Assembly (NCBI GenBank): GCA_045546735.1
Contig: JAZQDJ010000104.1
Span: 1-13,532, forward strand
Direction: 5' to 3'
Source of the DNA: SVFI01 sp045546735
Lineage (GTDB): Bacteria > Bacillota > Clostridia > Lachnospirales > Lachnospiraceae
DNA length: 13,532 nucleotides
Below are positions 13,084 through 13,532 of the stretch, in pieces. A program made the translations under genes and the position numbers. Within the stretch, counting starts at the first letter, position 1. Each line of letters opens with the position of its first letter. Below the pieces are notes generated by a model. The model saw only the letters and a program-made list of their open reading frames with translations, ran no database searches and was not told the origin of the DNA.

Positions 13084-13194
13084 GAAAACATATAGATGTC
13101 AGGAATTTGCTGTGATATATATGTAAAATTTTCGTGGATTTTCCCCTAGAAGAGAAAATAAGAAAAAATATATATGTAAAAAATGAGTGCAAAA
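13084..13194. repeat. Direct repeat, copy 1 (111 bp)
   Basis: Matches 13422-13532 without gaps at 105 of 111 positions. Differences are at 13099, 13101, 13107, 13108, 13109 and 13147. The first 40 bases contain an imperfect inverted repeat (13089-13123: outer arms CATATA/TATATG, inner arms CAG/CTG). The 14-mer ATATATATGTAAAA occurs twice inside the copy, at 13115 and 13168. Confidence 0.93.
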
Positions 13195-13421
13195 GTATGT
13201 GAAAGAAAATTATGTAAACCCAAACAGGCTTTTTGGGGCGCAATTTTACAGATAGAATTTAAAGTATTGTCGATATCTATAGGAAAAGATGCTGAACATT
13301 TACAGATATATGAAAGCAGATACTTGAATTCTAGACGAAAAAAGCCCACAAAACAGCATAAATGCATATATGGAAGTCAGACGCGGAGGAAAAATCTTTA
13401 GGTCAGAAACAAAATAATGCC

Positions 13422-13532
13422 GAAAACATATAGATGCCGGGAATCACCTGTGATATATATGTAAAATTTTCGTGGATTTTCCCCCAGAAGAGAAAATAAG
13501 AAAAAATATATATGTAAAAAATGAGTGCAAAA
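13422..13532. repeat. Direct repeat, copy 2 (reaches the window end)
   Basis: Second copy, offset 338 bases from the first. It runs into the window edge, so its true length is not visible. The inverted repeat is at 13427-13461, and its inner arms here are CGGG/CCTG, so pairing is kept or improved despite the substitutions. Confidence 0.93.

Larger units (their letters stand above)
13022..13532. other. A+T-rich non-coding region with long repeats
   Basis: About 510 bases with no convincing gene to the window end. Open frames here lack ribosome sites and resemble no family I know. The stretch holds two 111-bp direct repeats (13084-13194 and 13422-13532), a TGCAT-GGGGAG-ATGCA inverted repeat at 13043-13058, and a CCCAAA/TTTGGG hairpin at 13219-13237. 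It is richer in A and T, with many TATATA runs, than the genes to its left. Confidence 0.7.

Noticed and set aside
12968..13243. 91-codon open frame on - at the right end
   Set aside because: It overlaps the end of yigZ, has low-complexity Phe/Ile-rich composition typical of A+T-rich non-coding DNA, and no ribosome site.
13183..13401. 72-codon open frame between the repeats
   Set aside because: No ribosome site and no family resemblance; kept only as a possibility within the repeat finding.
13084..13532. CRISPR array or insertion-sequence ends
   Set aside because: Two units of 111 bp with a 227-bp gap are too long and too few for CRISPR, and there is no transposase, target-site duplication or clean terminal inverted repeat in view.

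Overview
The window looks like the chromosome of a low-to-mid G+C, spore-lineage Firmicute, most likely a Clostridia member of the Lachnospiraceae type. The main reasons are the cysS-mrnC-rlmB-sigH gene order (shared with Bacillus and Clostridia), strong GGAGG-type ribosome sites, canonical TTGACA/TATAAT promoters, intrinsic terminators and a class A penicillin-binding protein of Gram-positive type. Genus cannot be fixed from the sequence alone.

Layout. (1) 1-2403: a tight, overlapping operon on + with the 3' end of cysteinyl-tRNA synthetase, Mini-RNase III, the 23S rRNA methyltransferase RlmB and sigma factor SigH. (2) 2405-2853: a small coiled-coil protein with its own promoter, an operator-like palindrome in its leader and a terminator. 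(3) 2863-3911 on -: a strong promoter, tRNA-Thr(GGT), a terminator, then a divergent ADP-ribosylglycohydrolase-fold protein whose metal-binding residues are partly replaced. (4) 3944-8445 on +: a two-gene unit of a membrane protein with a degenerate histidine-kinase ATPase domain plus an intact receiver domain, followed by a 953-residue multi-spanning protein resembling GT-C glycosyltransferases. It ends in a perfect 14-bp terminator hairpin shared with the convergent gene. (5) 8450-11132 on -: a class A penicillin-binding protein (transglycosylase/transpeptidase) with an unusual Cys-rich, Gln/Ala-rich C-terminus. (6) 11259-12390 on +, divergent from the PBP: an ECF sigma factor and a one-TM putative anti-sigma factor, with a 14-bp perfect palindrome upstream and a terminator downstream. 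(7) 12407-13021: a YigZ/IMPACT family protein whose likely promoter lies upstream of that terminator. (8) 13022-13532: A+T-rich non-coding DNA holding two 111-bp direct repeats 338 bp apart, the second cut by the window end.

How they fit: region 1 is core RNA processing and translation plus the stationary-phase/sporulation sigma factor. Regions 4 to 6 share a cell-envelope theme (signal-receiving membrane protein, probable envelope glycosyltransferase, peptidoglycan synthase, ECF sigma/anti-sigma pair), though common regulation is inference. The least ordinary items are the pseudokinase-receiver protein with its large membrane partner, the ADP-ribosylglycohydrolase homologue lacking metal ligands, the structured repeat at the right end, and the terminators lying in the leaders of two genes. 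No complete new defence, CRISPR or mobile system is recognisable.
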